Source: Nocardioides hwasunensis
GTDB taxonomy: Bacteria; Actinomycetota; Actinomycetes; Propionibacteriales; Nocardioidaceae
Reading direction: 5' to 3'
DNA length: 64,000 bases
Assembly: GCF_014779665.1 (NCBI RefSeq)
Contig: NZ_JACXYY010000010.1
Location: forward strand, 62,001 to 126,000
A program made the translations under genes and the position numbers. The notes under the pieces are model-generated. The model did no database searches and was not told where the DNA came from. It saw only the letters and a program-made list of their open reading frames with translations. This document shows positions 52,107 through 59,958 of the stretch, piece by piece (position 1 is the stretch's first letter; each line of letters opens with the position of its first letter).

Positions 52107-52909
52107 CAGATGTCGCTCCTGGTGGTGAAGTCGGGGCGGCGCTTCTCCATGAAGGCCGCCGCCCCTTCGCGCATGTCCTTGGAGCCGATCGCCTGGACCA
52201 GCATCCCCAGCCCGCTGGCGTACGCGTCGCGGGTGGCGTTCCACCAGACGTTGGAGGAGATCTTCGCGATCTCGAGGTAGCGCGGGCTCATCCGGGCCAG
52301 CTCGGCGACCATCGAGTCGACGGCCGCCTCCAGCTCACCGTCGGCGACGACCTCGTTGAGCCAGCCGAGCTCCAGCGCCTCGCGCGCGGGATACCTGCGG
52401 CACAGGAACGCGACCTCCTTGGCCCGCTTCTCGCCGATGTTGATCGCGAGCAGGTTGGTGCCGCCGAGCACGGGCGCGCTGCCGACCTTGACGCCGGTCT
52501 GGCCGAGCCAGGCCGACTCGACCGCGATGGCCAGGTCGCAGGCGACGACGAGCTCGTTGCCACCACCCGCGGCGACGCCGTTGACCGCGGCGATGACCGG
52601 CTGCGGGGCGGTCCGGATCTGCTCGAACAGCTCGAGGCTGCCGTGGAACATCGACCGCAGCTCGTGCACGTCCGGGTCGGCCAGGTTGCCCAGGAAGCCA
52701 CCCGCGCAGAAGGAGTCCTCCGCGCCGGTGATCACGATGGCCGTGGTGTCCGTCGCCGAGGCCGCCTTGATGGCGGCGACCATGGCCGTGCACATCTCGG
52801 GGTCGTAGGCGTTCTTGCGATCGGGACGGTTGATCTGGATCCACGTCGCGCCCGCGCGCTCGTACACGCGCACGTCCTCGCGAGCCTGCTCGTCGGTCCG
52901 GTCAGCCAT
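52106..52909 (-). CDS. Crotonase-family enzyme, MenB/BadI-like
   Basis: 267 residues. Crotonase oxyanion hole GAEDSFCAGGFLG and GVAAGGGNELVVACDLAIA, followed by GSAPVLGGTNLLAINIGEKRAKEVAFLCRRYPAREALELGWLNEVV, the extended insertion typical of MenB (naphthoate synthase) and BadI (2-ketocyclohexanecarboxyl-CoA hydrolase). Because other genes here act on acyl-CoA, a ring-opening hydrolase is plausible (inference). It overlaps both neighbours (ATGA and 8 bp) and is the first of the duplicated X-crotonase pairs. Confidence 0.78.
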   Translation of the reverse strand: MADRTDEQAREDVRVYERAGATWIQINRPDRKNAYDPEMCTAMVAAIKAASATDTTAIVITGAEDSFCAGGFLGNLADPDVHELRSMFHGSLELFEQIRTAPQPVIAAVNGVAAGGGNELVVACDLAIAVESAWLGQTGVKVGSAPVLGGTNLLAINIGEKRAKEVAFLCRRYPAREALELGWLNEVVADGELEAAVDSMVAELARMSPRYLEIAKISSNVWWNATRDAYASGLGMLVQAIGSKDMREGAAAFMEKRRPDFTTRSDI

Positions 52910-53792
52910 GGTGCGGCTCCTCTTCTCGTGACTCGTTGCTCCACGACACCAGCAGCTGGGCTGCCTCGCGGCACGACATTCCCTCGGTCACCCCGGCCTC
53001 TCGGGCGAGGTCGTTGACGGCACTGATGACGCCTGTGTCCCAGCTGCTGAGCGCGTCACCCATGCGGGCCGTGCGCGCGTCGACCGCCGCGCCGGGGACG
53101 TTCTGCGCGCCGAGCACGGGCAGCGCTGCCACGCCCGACCGCTCGCGACCCATGCCGCCGTCGGAGCAGATGAAGGCGTGCGGCATGAACTTCTCGAGGT
53201 ACGGCACCGCGCTCCGGCCCGTGTGACCAGCGGTGACCAGGACGTTGGTGGCCCGGTCCTCGGGGAGGCCGAAGGCGATCGAGTCGGTGCACACCACGGC
53301 GCGCCCCGACGGGTGCTCGATCATGGTGCGACGGTTGGTGACCTCGGATGCCGAGGAGGGCGCGACCACCGCGCCGCTCAGCATGGCCCGCGCCGCCTCC
53401 TCCACCGCCTGCCCCTCGCGCACACCGAGGTCGCGCGCGGGCTGGTTGAGGAAGGAGATGCGACCGTGGGTCCAGACGTCGACCCCGTCGCCGAGCACCA
53501 CGCCCGAGACGTCGACCGTCGCCGCCGGCAGGTCGCGCGCCTCGAGGTACCAGAGGCCGGCTATCGAGGCACCCTGCGGACCGATGCCGCAGTCGAGGCC
53601 GATCGATCCGGCCGGGGCCTTGTCCGCCAGGAAGCGAGCCGGCAGCACGCCCGAGTAGGACGCGTTGACGACGACGTCGCGTCCCCGGTTGACCTCGTGC
53701 ACGTCGTAGGCGGAGTCGACGGCCACGACGTGCGCGTCACCGAGGTCGAGCACGATGCGCTGTCCCGCGCTGTTGCGCTCCTCGCCCCTCAT
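52902..53792 (-). CDS. Unrecognised protein family X, copy 1
   Basis: 296 residues, ATG at 53792. I do not recognise the family. It aligns along its length with the protein at 57752-58642 (same 296 residues). Shared blocks: RGRDVVV-ASY-GVLPAR, GI-P-G-SIAGLWYLEA, SGR-VV-TDSI, VLVTAGHTGRS, FIC-DGG and NDLA-E-GV-GM at the end. No signal, membrane helix, P-loop or Zn-Cys pattern is seen; it is a soluble alpha/beta-like protein with conserved Asp, His and Cys residues that could be catalytic. First gene of the seven-gene operon, driven by the promoter at 53838-53866. Confidence 0.6.
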   Translation of the reverse strand: MRGEERNSAGQRIVLDLGDAHVVAVDSAYDVHEVNRGRDVVVNASYSGVLPARFLADKAPAGSIGLDCGIGPQGASIAGLWYLEARDLPAATVDVSGVVLGDGVDVWTHGRISFLNQPARDLGVREGQAVEEAARAMLSGAVVAPSSASEVTNRRTMIEHPSGRAVVCTDSIAFGLPEDRATNVLVTAGHTGRSAVPYLEKFMPHAFICSDGGMGRERSGVAALPVLGAQNVPGAAVDARTARMGDALSSWDTGVISAVNDLAREAGVTEGMSCREAAQLLVSWSNESREEEPHHG

Positions 53793-53837
53793 GCCACCAC
53801 CCTTTCACCGCTCGTCTCGTCGGACGTGACGGTCCGC

Positions 53838-53875
53838 ACTCTATGGAAAGGGATAATGATAGTCAAGAATTATCC
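53838..53875 (-). promoter_or_regulatory. Promoter and inverted-repeat operator of the X operon
   Basis: TTGACT at 53861-53866 and TAGAGT at 53838-53843 with a 17-bp spacer, on the minus strand, make a good sigma-70-like promoter. An inverted repeat, GGATAAT (53851-53857) and ATTATCC (53869-53875) around an 11-bp loop, overlaps the -35 and the stop codon of the upstream gene, as expected for a repressor site. Confidence 0.6.
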
Positions 53876-55030
53876 GCGCTGCAGGAGCAGCAGGTTGTAG
53901 TACTGCGCGCCTGAGCCCGCACCGCCGGCCATCGCCGTGCGTGCTCCGGGCACCTGACGCGTGCCCGCCTCTCCACGCAGCTGGCGCACCGCCTCGACGA
54001 TCCGGAGCGTGGGGGCGCCCCAGCCGATGTGGCTGTGCGACATCAGGCCACCGTCGGTGTTGACCGGGAGCGTGCCGCCGAGGGAGATGTCGACGTCGTC
54101 CAGGAAGTCGGCACCCTCCCCCTGCCCGCAGAAGCCGAGGACCTCCAGCTGGCGGACCACCTCGAACGAGTTGACGTCGTACAGCTGGAGGACGTCGAGG
54201 TCGTCGTGGGTGAGTCCGGAAGCCTCGTAGGCCCGACGCGCGGCGTCCTGACCGATCATGCCGACATCCTCGTAGCGGGCAGGCTGGACGTACTGCTGGC
54301 GGTGCCACTCGCACCCGCCGCCGACGATGCGGACCACAGGTCGCCCGGTGTCACGCGCCCTGCTCTCGGAGGTGATGACCATCGCGGCGGCGCCCTCGTT
54401 GGCCAGGCAGAGGTCGAGTCGACCGAACGGCTCGGCGATGCGCGGCGCGGACATGACGTCGTCGATCGCGTAGGGGCCGCGGCCGAACATCACCGCCTCC
54501 GAGTTGGCGTGACCGTGGTTGCGGATCGTCACCGCCACCCGGGACACCCGCTCCCAGGCGACGCCGTAGGTGTGGAGGTAGCGATGCGCGACCAGGGCGA
54601 ACTGGGCGGCCGTGAAGGCGCCCCAGGTCGCGACGAACTCGTTGTCCGGGCGCGTGTAGGGGGCAACGGCGCCCTCGCCGAGCTCTCCGGCCTGCCCGCC
54701 GAGCACCAGGACGCTGCTGCACAGACCTGCCTCGATGGCGGCAGCGGCCTCGAGCGCAGCCGGGATGCCTTGGGGGTAGGTGTCGGAGATCCACCGCAGC
54801 GGCAGGCCCAGCATGCTGCCCCAGTCGAGCGAGCCGGGGTGGAACACGGTGCCACCCGGACCTGGCCACCGACCGGCGATGCCGTCGACGTCGTCGAAGG
54901 TCATGCCGGCGTCGTCCAGGGCCAGCCTGGCCGCCTCGAGGCAGGCCTGCAGGGTGTCCTGACCCTCGAGGCGACGGGCCTGCCGGGTCACGCCGACGCC
55001 GGCCACCGCGACCTTCGGGAAGCTGCTCAC
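53870..55030 (-). CDS. Thiolase-fold lipid-transfer protein, aldolase-like (Ltp2/SCP-x type)
   Basis: 386 residues, GTG start. Thiolase fold with VAVAGVGVTRQ at the start, LQLYDVNSFEVVRQLEVLGFC and GGLMSHSHIGWGAPTLR at the end, as in SCP-x/Ltp proteins. Where thiolases have a Cys nucleophile (near residues 83-88) this protein reads SDTYPQG, so classical thiolysis is unlikely. The LYD tyrosine is kept. With a DUF35 partner two genes away, the pair resembles the Ltp2-ChsH2-type retro-aldolase that cleaves side chains from CoA thioesters (established for steroid degradation; here inference). Confidence 0.75.
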   Translation of the reverse strand: MSSFPKVAVAGVGVTRQARRLEGQDTLQACLEAARLALDDAGMTFDDVDGIAGRWPGPGGTVFHPGSLDWGSMLGLPLRWISDTYPQGIPAALEAAAAIEAGLCSSVLVLGGQAGELGEGAVAPYTRPDNEFVATWGAFTAAQFALVAHRYLHTYGVAWERVSRVAVTIRNHGHANSEAVMFGRGPYAIDDVMSAPRIAEPFGRLDLCLANEGAAAMVITSESRARDTGRPVVRIVGGGCEWHRQQYVQPARYEDVGMIGQDAARRAYEASGLTHDDLDVLQLYDVNSFEVVRQLEVLGFCGQGEGADFLDDVDISLGGTLPVNTDGGLMSHSHIGWGAPTLRIVEAVRQLRGEAGTRQVPGARTAMAGGAGSGAQYYNLLLLQRG

Positions 55031-56568
55031 GCGCCTCCACCGACCTGCGCGCGGATCGCGGCCTTGTCGAACTTGCCGACCAGGTTCTTGGGCAGCTCCG
55101 ACCTGAGCTCGAACCGGCTCGGGACCTTGATGGAGGACAACCCCTGGTCGCGGCACCAGCGCTCGAGCTCCTCAGCGTCGGCACCGGCTCCCTCCCGCAG
55201 CACGACGGCCGCGCAGAGAGACTCGCCCCACTCGGCGTCGGGCAGGCCGACGACCGCGACCTCGAGCACCGCGGGGTGGTTGAAGAGGACCTCCTCGACC
55301 TCCTTGGGTGCGATGTTGTGGCCCCCACGGATGACCAGGTCCTTGATGCGGTCGACGATGTAGAGGTAGCCGCGCTCGTCGAGGCGACCGACGTCGCCGG
55401 AGTGCATGACGCCGTCGACGAGGGCCTCGGCGGTGCGCTCCTCGTCGCGGTAGTAGCCGGTCATCACGTGCGGACCGGAGAAGACGACCTCGCCGCGCTC
55501 CCCCGTGGCGACGTCCTCACCGGTGGTGGGGTCGACCACCCGCACGACGACCCCCATCGACGCGCGGCCGGCCGAGGCGAACAGCTCGGTCTGGCCCGAC
55601 AGTGCGCGCGCGTGGTCGTCACGTCGCAGCAGCGTGCCGACCGAGGCGATCTCCGCCATGCCGTAGAGCTGGATGAACTTCGCGCCGAACCGGCTCACCA
55701 GCTGGCGCACGCGGTCGGGTGGGATCGACGACGAGCCGTAGGCGAGGACCACGAGCGAGTCGAGCTGCCCGTCGTCACGCACCTGCTCGAGCAGCCGGTA
55801 GAGCATCGTCGGGACCAGGAACGAGTGCGTCGCCCGGTGCCGCTCGACGCTGTCGGCGAAGCGGACCGGATCGAACCCGCGGCTGTCCTCCATCCCGACG
55901 GCGGCACCCCGCAGCAGGCACGGCGCGAGCGTGATGTTCACGCTCGAGCTGTGCGGCAGCTGCACCAGGTAGCGACTGTCCTCGTCGATGTCGTACTCCA
56001 GCGCGGTGACCGTCGCGTGCTGCAGCACCGCGGCGTGGTCGAAGAGGATCCCCTTGGGAACGCCGGTGGTGCCGCTGCTGTAGACGATGCAGGACTCGTC
56101 CTCGGGACGGACGCCGTGGCGCGCCGGGTGCGGGTCGCCGGGAGCGGCGGCGCAGCGGACGTCGTACGACTCCGGGCCGGCGCCGTCGGCCGAGAGGTAG
56201 GTGATCGAGCGCTCGCGACACACGGTGAGCAGCAGCTCCTCGAACGCCGTGCTGCCGATCATCACGACGGGTCGGGCGTTGTCGAGCACCTGACCGAGCT
56301 CGCGCCGGTCGAGCCTGAAGTTGAGGCCGACGTAGACCGCGCCGACCTTGGCGCAGGCGACGATCGTCTCCACCACGGTGACGCCGTTGGGGACGTAGAG
56401 GGCCACCCGGTCACCGCGCCGGACTCCGAGGTCGTCGGTGAGGACGTGGGCCAGCCGGTTGGTGCGCTCGTCGAGCTCGCGGTAGGAGATGTCGGGACCG
56501 TCACCGAAGTAGGCGACGGCGTCCGGGCGCTGGATCGCGTGCCGCGCGACGGCGTGACCGAGATTCAC
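55027..56568 (-). CDS. AMP-forming acyl-CoA ligase (second copy)
   Basis: 513 residues, GTG start overlapping the DUF35 stop. CIVYSSGTTGVPKGILFDH (ATP site), QLYGMAEIASV, GVMHSGDVGRLDERGYLYIVDRIKDLVIRGGHNIAPKEVEE (Asp, Arg and hinge) and KNLVGKFDK (catalytic Lys), as in medium-chain or cyclic acyl-CoA synthetases. It differs from the other copy in the substrate-pocket region. Probably activates another acid intermediate of the same pathway. Confidence 0.88.
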   Translation of the reverse strand: MNLGHAVARHAIQRPDAVAYFGDGPDISYRELDERTNRLAHVLTDDLGVRRGDRVALYVPNGVTVVETIVACAKVGAVYVGLNFRLDRRELGQVLDNARPVVMIGSTAFEELLLTVCRERSITYLSADGAGPESYDVRCAAAPGDPHPARHGVRPEDESCIVYSSGTTGVPKGILFDHAAVLQHATVTALEYDIDEDSRYLVQLPHSSSVNITLAPCLLRGAAVGMEDSRGFDPVRFADSVERHRATHSFLVPTMLYRLLEQVRDDGQLDSLVVLAYGSSSIPPDRVRQLVSRFGAKFIQLYGMAEIASVGTLLRRDDHARALSGQTELFASAGRASMGVVVRVVDPTTGEDVATGERGEVVFSGPHVMTGYYRDEERTAEALVDGVMHSGDVGRLDERGYLYIVDRIKDLVIRGGHNIAPKEVEEVLFNHPAVLEVAVVGLPDAEWGESLCAAVVLREGAGADAEELERWCRDQGLSSIKVPSRFELRSELPKNLVGKFDKAAIRAQVGGGA

Positions 56569-56975
56569 GCGGACGCATCCTCCTGTTCGGGATCGGCCTC
56601 GAAGACCGGGAGGACGGAGTCGCCGACCTGCTGCCACGCCACTCGGACGCGTCGGCCGGTGGTGACGTCGAGAGCGCCTGCGCCGACGACGTTGGTCATC
56701 AGCTCGAAACCCTCGTCGAGGTCGACGACGGCGAGGACGTAGGGGGTGGCGAAGCCCTCCTGCGGCGCCCGGTGCACGACGGTGCTGCTGTGGACCGTGC
56801 CGCGACCGGCGCTCTCCTGCCAGGACCACGCAGCGGCCCGGCAGGCCGGACACACCGCGTGGGGCGGGAAGAAGGCCCCGCCGCACGCGTCGCACCGGGG
56901 GTGGAGGAGCCGGTGCGCGACAGCACCGTCCCAGAACGGGCGGGTCAGCTCGCTGGGCTGCGGCAGGGGGCGCAC
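56565..56975 (-). CDS. DUF35 OB-fold, Zn-ribbon protein
   Basis: 136 residues, GTG start. Zn-ribbon Cys28, Cys31, Cys42, Cys45 (CDACGG and CPACR) followed by an OB-fold with GRGTVHSSTVV and VLAVVDLDEGFELMTNVVG. DUF35 proteins bind acyl-CoA and partner with thiolase-fold proteins; ChsH2-type partners form aldolases with Ltp2. It lies between the crotonase gene and the second AMP-ligase gene, two genes before the Ltp-like gene. Confidence 0.88.
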   Translation of the reverse strand: MRPLPQPSELTRPFWDGAVAHRLLHPRCDACGGAFFPPHAVCPACRAAAWSWQESAGRGTVHSSTVVHRAPQEGFATPYVLAVVDLDEGFELMTNVVGAGALDVTTGRRVRVAWQQVGDSVLPVFEADPEQEDASA

Positions 56976-56978
56976 GAC

Positions 56979-57755
56979 TCAGGCGTGCTTCCACTCGGGC
57001 GTGCGCTTGGACAGGAACGCGTCGATCCCCTCGGCCGCGTCCTGCGAGCCGAAGGCGGTCGAGAAGAGCGTGCGCTCGGCCTCGACGCCGGCGGTCAGAC
57101 CGCTCTCGAAGGCGGTCCGGACGGCCTGCTTGGCCAGGCGCTGGGCGACCGAGGAACGCGAGGCGATCGTCGCCGCCAGCTCCTCGGCGAGCTCCAGCCA
57201 CCCGTCGACGGGTGCGATCCGCGAGACCACGCCCATCGCGAGGGCCTCGTCGGCGTCGAGCAACCGTCCGGTGAGGACCAGGTCCATGGCCACGGCCTTG
57301 CCGACGGCGCGCGGGAGCATCTGGGTGCCACCGGCGCCGGGCAGCAGCCCCAGCATGGTCTCGGGCAGTCCCAACCGCAGCGTCGGGGCGGCGACCACGA
57401 CGTCGCACATCATCGCCAGCTCGGCACCACCACCGAGGCAGAAGCCGGAGACCGCCGCGACGGTGGGCGTGCGCAGGCCGCGCAGGACCGCCCAGTTGCG
57501 CGTGCGGCTGCCGTCGAAGGCGTCCATCGCCGTGCGGGTGACGAGGGACCGGAGGTCGGCCCCGGACGCGAACACCTTGTCGGAACCAGCCACCACGATC
57601 GCGCGGACGTCGGGGTCGACGTCGGCGGCTTCCGCGGCGTCCGCCAGGTCGTCCAGCAGGTCGTCGGTCAGCGCGTTGCGTGCCGTCGGGTGGTCCAGGC
57701 GCAGCACGACGTAGCCCTCGCGGGACTCGACGTGCAGCTCTCCCTGCGCGCTCAT
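56979..57755 (-). CDS. Enoyl-CoA hydratase/isomerase family protein
   Basis: 258 residues. Crotonase fold: SDKVFASGADLRSLV, AVSGFCLGGGAELAMMCDVVVAA, PETMLGLLPGAGGTQMLPRAVG with the catalytic Glu positions E and the GGTQ loop present, ending with KRTPEWKH. Standard hydratase by these motifs. ATG overlaps the stop of the second X protein (ATGA), the same arrangement as in the first X-crotonase pair. Confidence 0.9.
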   Translation of the reverse strand: MSAQGELHVESREGYVVLRLDHPTARNALTDDLLDDLADAAEAADVDPDVRAIVVAGSDKVFASGADLRSLVTRTAMDAFDGSRTRNWAVLRGLRTPTVAAVSGFCLGGGAELAMMCDVVVAAPTLRLGLPETMLGLLPGAGGTQMLPRAVGKAVAMDLVLTGRLLDADEALAMGVVSRIAPVDGWLELAEELAATIASRSSVAQRLAKQAVRTAFESGLTAGVEAERTLFSTAFGSQDAAEGIDAFLSKRTPEWKHA

Positions 57756-58642
57756 GTCGGCCGCTCCCCGAGCAGCAGCGTGGCGGCCTCGCTGACACGC
57801 ATCCCCGCACGGACGCCGAGGGCGGCCGCGAGGTCGTTGCACACGCTGATCGACCCGACGGCATAGCCGCGGAAGGCGTCGCCGATCGGCGCTGTCCTGC
57901 CATCGATGCAGGCGCCCGGGAGGCCGTGCTCCTGCGCGGTGGCGAGGCCACTGGTGCCCGAGTCGTTCTTGGACCGGCCGCCGTCGTGGCAGATGAAGCC
58001 CCACGGGTCGGCCTCGACGAGGAACTTCGCGCCGGAGCGACCTGTGTGGCCGGCCGTCACCAGCACGCTGCGGCCGGCGTCCTCCGGGTAGGCCCACACG
58101 ATCGAGTCGGTGACGACCACCTGCCGCCCCGACGAGTGCTCCTCGACGACCTCACGGCGGATCTTGTTGCCGACCTCGACGTCGAGCGCCTCGACGTCAC
58201 GCAGCAGGCGCGCGGCCTCGGCGACCGGCATCCCGATCTCGACACCGACCCGCTCGGCGGGGAAGTTGAGGTAGGAGATCTCACCCGACGCGAAGAGGTC
58301 GGGTCCGTTTCCGAGCTCGGCGGTCATGCCCGCCGCCGTGGCGGCCGGGATGCCGAGGGCCTCGAGGTACCAGAGGCCGGCGATGCCGGCTGCGTCGGCG
58401 CCGACGCAGGCGTCGTGGCCGATCACCCCGCGCGGGCGGTGGACCGCCATCATCCGCGCGGGCAGCACGCCGACGTACGACGCGGCGACCACGACGTCGC
58501 GGCCGGTGTTGGTCTCGTCGACCCAGCGGGCGGAGTCGAGCACCACGATGCGCCGGCCGTCCTTCTCCTCCACGACGTCCTGGCGCGACTCCCGCTCACG
58601 CTGGAGCAGGGTGCGCTCGTGGTCGTGCTCGAACGTGGGCAT
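57752..58642 (-). CDS. Unrecognised protein family X, copy 2
   Basis: 296 residues, ATG at 58642. The same unknown family as the protein at 52902-53792. Conserved blocks here: GRDVVVAASYVGVLPAR, GVIGHDACVGADAAGIAGLWYLEA, SSGRQVVVTDSIVWAYPEDAG, VLVTAGHTGRSGAKFL, GFICHDGGRSKNDSG and ACIDGRTAPIGDAF near the end. It follows an acyl-CoA dehydrogenase and precedes a hydratase, so it may act on a CoA ester or a free acid produced from it. No family assignment is made. Confidence 0.6.
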   Translation of the reverse strand: MPTFEHDHERTLLQRERESRQDVVEEKDGRRIVVLDSARWVDETNTGRDVVVAASYVGVLPARMMAVHRPRGVIGHDACVGADAAGIAGLWYLEALGIPAATAAGMTAELGNGPDLFASGEISYLNFPAERVGVEIGMPVAEAARLLRDVEALDVEVGNKIRREVVEEHSSGRQVVVTDSIVWAYPEDAGRSVLVTAGHTGRSGAKFLVEADPWGFICHDGGRSKNDSGTSGLATAQEHGLPGACIDGRTAPIGDAFRGYAVGSISVCNDLAAALGVRAGMRVSEAATLLLGERPT

Positions 58643-58655
58643 CGACGCTCCTCGA

Positions 58656-59855
58656 TCAGGTGGCCACGGGGGCGTGCCCCTGCTGGAGGTCCGCGGACGA
58701 CTTCTCGCCGGTGGACCGGAGACCGAGCTGCATCTCACCGATGAGCGCGCGGTGCACGTCGTTGCTGCCCTCGACGATCTGGAGGATCTTGGCGTCACGG
58801 TAGAAGCGGCCGACCCGGTACTCCGGGGAGACACCCGCCGCCCCGAAGACCTGCATCGCGTCGGTGGCACATCGCTGCGCCACGTCGCTGGCGTACATCT
58901 TGGCCATGCTGGTCAGCTGGCGGGCGCGGCGTCCCTCGTCCATCGCCCGGGCGGTCTCGCGCACCAGGAGGCGGGCGGTCTCGATGCCGACGACCATGTC
59001 GGTGATCTTGGACTGGACGATCTGGAACTCGGCGATGTTGCGGCCGAAGACCTCACGGTCCCGGGCGTAGGCCACCGTGTCGTCGAGGCAGGCCTGTGCC
59101 ACCCCGACCGAGCGCGCGGCCACTCCGAGGCGGCCACGCTCGACCGCGGTCATCGCTGCCGGGAAGCCGTCGCCCTCCTCGCCGAGGAGGGCCTCCTGCC
59201 CGACCCGCACGTCGACCAGTGAGATCTCGCCGGTCGTGATCGGGCGGAACCCGAGCTTGTCCTTGTAGGGGTGGAACGTCATGCCCGGCGTGTCGCGCGG
59301 GATGATGAAGGCCGAGACGCCGCGGTGGCGCAGGGTCCGGTCGACCGTGGCGAACGTGACGATGAAGTCGGCCACGTCGAGGTTGGATATCCATGCCTTC
59401 GAGCCGTTGATGACGAACTCGTCCCCGTCGCGGACGTAGGTCGTCGTCATGCCGGCCACGTCGCTCCCCGACCGCGGCTCGGTCACGCCGGCGCCACCGA
59501 ACATCCTGCCCTCGGCCAACGGCTGCAGCCACTGCTTCTTCTGCTCGTCCGTGCCGAACGACTCGATGGCAGAGCCCACCAGTCCCGACGGCATGGAGAC
59601 GAAGGTGCCGAGGATGTGGCAGGTCTTGGAGACCTCCTCGATCAGCTCGGCGAACGTCACGAAGTCGAGGCCGAGTCCACCCATCTCGGGCGGCAGCACC
59701 CCGCCGAAGAACCCGAGGTCGGCCATCGAGTCGAGGATGTCGCGCGGGATGCTCTCGTCGCGGTCGTAGTCGGCGACGCGGTGGGCGACCTTCGTCCGCA
59801 TGAAGTCCGCCGCCATCGACAAGAAGGCGCGGCGCTCGTCAAGGGTGGCGCTCAC
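58656..59855 (-). CDS. Acyl-CoA dehydrogenase
   Basis: 399 residues, GTG at 59855 chosen because GAGG is 9 nt upstream; GTG at 59864 is an alternative. GVTEPRSGSDVAGM, GSKAWISNLDVADF, IVEGSNDVHRALIG (catalytic Glu), with VCM-like N-domain. It belongs to the general ACAD family; chain specificity unknown. Its promoter carries a perfect palindrome (59880-59897). First gene of the operon that includes X copy 2, hydratase, DUF35, ligase and Ltp. Confidence 0.9.
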   Translation of the reverse strand: MSATLDERRAFLSMAADFMRTKVAHRVADYDRDESIPRDILDSMADLGFFGGVLPPEMGGLGLDFVTFAELIEEVSKTCHILGTFVSMPSGLVGSAIESFGTDEQKKQWLQPLAEGRMFGGAGVTEPRSGSDVAGMTTTYVRDGDEFVINGSKAWISNLDVADFIVTFATVDRTLRHRGVSAFIIPRDTPGMTFHPYKDKLGFRPITTGEISLVDVRVGQEALLGEEGDGFPAAMTAVERGRLGVAARSVGVAQACLDDTVAYARDREVFGRNIAEFQIVQSKITDMVVGIETARLLVRETARAMDEGRRARQLTSMAKMYASDVAQRCATDAMQVFGAAGVSPEYRVGRFYRDAKILQIVEGSNDVHRALIGEMQLGLRSTGEKSSADLQQGHAPVAT

Positions 59856-59879
59856 TGGCCCCACCTCGATCCATGTCGT

Positions 59880-59897
59880 TCATAATCATGATTATGA
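59880..59897. promoter_or_regulatory. Perfect 18-bp palindrome, likely operator
   Basis: TCATAATCATGATTATGA is a perfect inverted repeat with no spacer in a GC-rich surrounding. It overlaps the -10 box of the acyl-CoA dehydrogenase promoter and shares 12 of 16 central positions with the site at 45442-45457. A repressor such as the GntR/FadR protein would block RNA polymerase here. Confidence 0.7.
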
Positions 59898-59920
59898 TTA
59901 CTGCAGATGGAGGCTGTCAA
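59891..59920 (-). promoter_or_regulatory. Sigma-70-like promoter of acyl-CoA dehydrogenase operon
   Basis: TTGACA at 59915-59920 and CATAAT at 59891-59896 with an 18-bp spacer on the minus strand; the -10 lies inside the palindrome. Confidence 0.6.
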
Positions 59921-59958
59921 CTTCCTGCCTCCCGGTCGGCTCCCGTTGGTCGCATCCG

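Noticed and set aside
53870..55030. Classical thiolase call for the Ltp-like protein
   Set aside because: No Cys at the nucleophile position; the aldolase-type reading with DUF35 fits better.
46391..59855. Cholesterol/steroid degradation cluster
   Set aside because: Only the Ltp/DUF35 pair resembles that pathway; KstD, HsaC, Mce or KshAB-type genes are not present.
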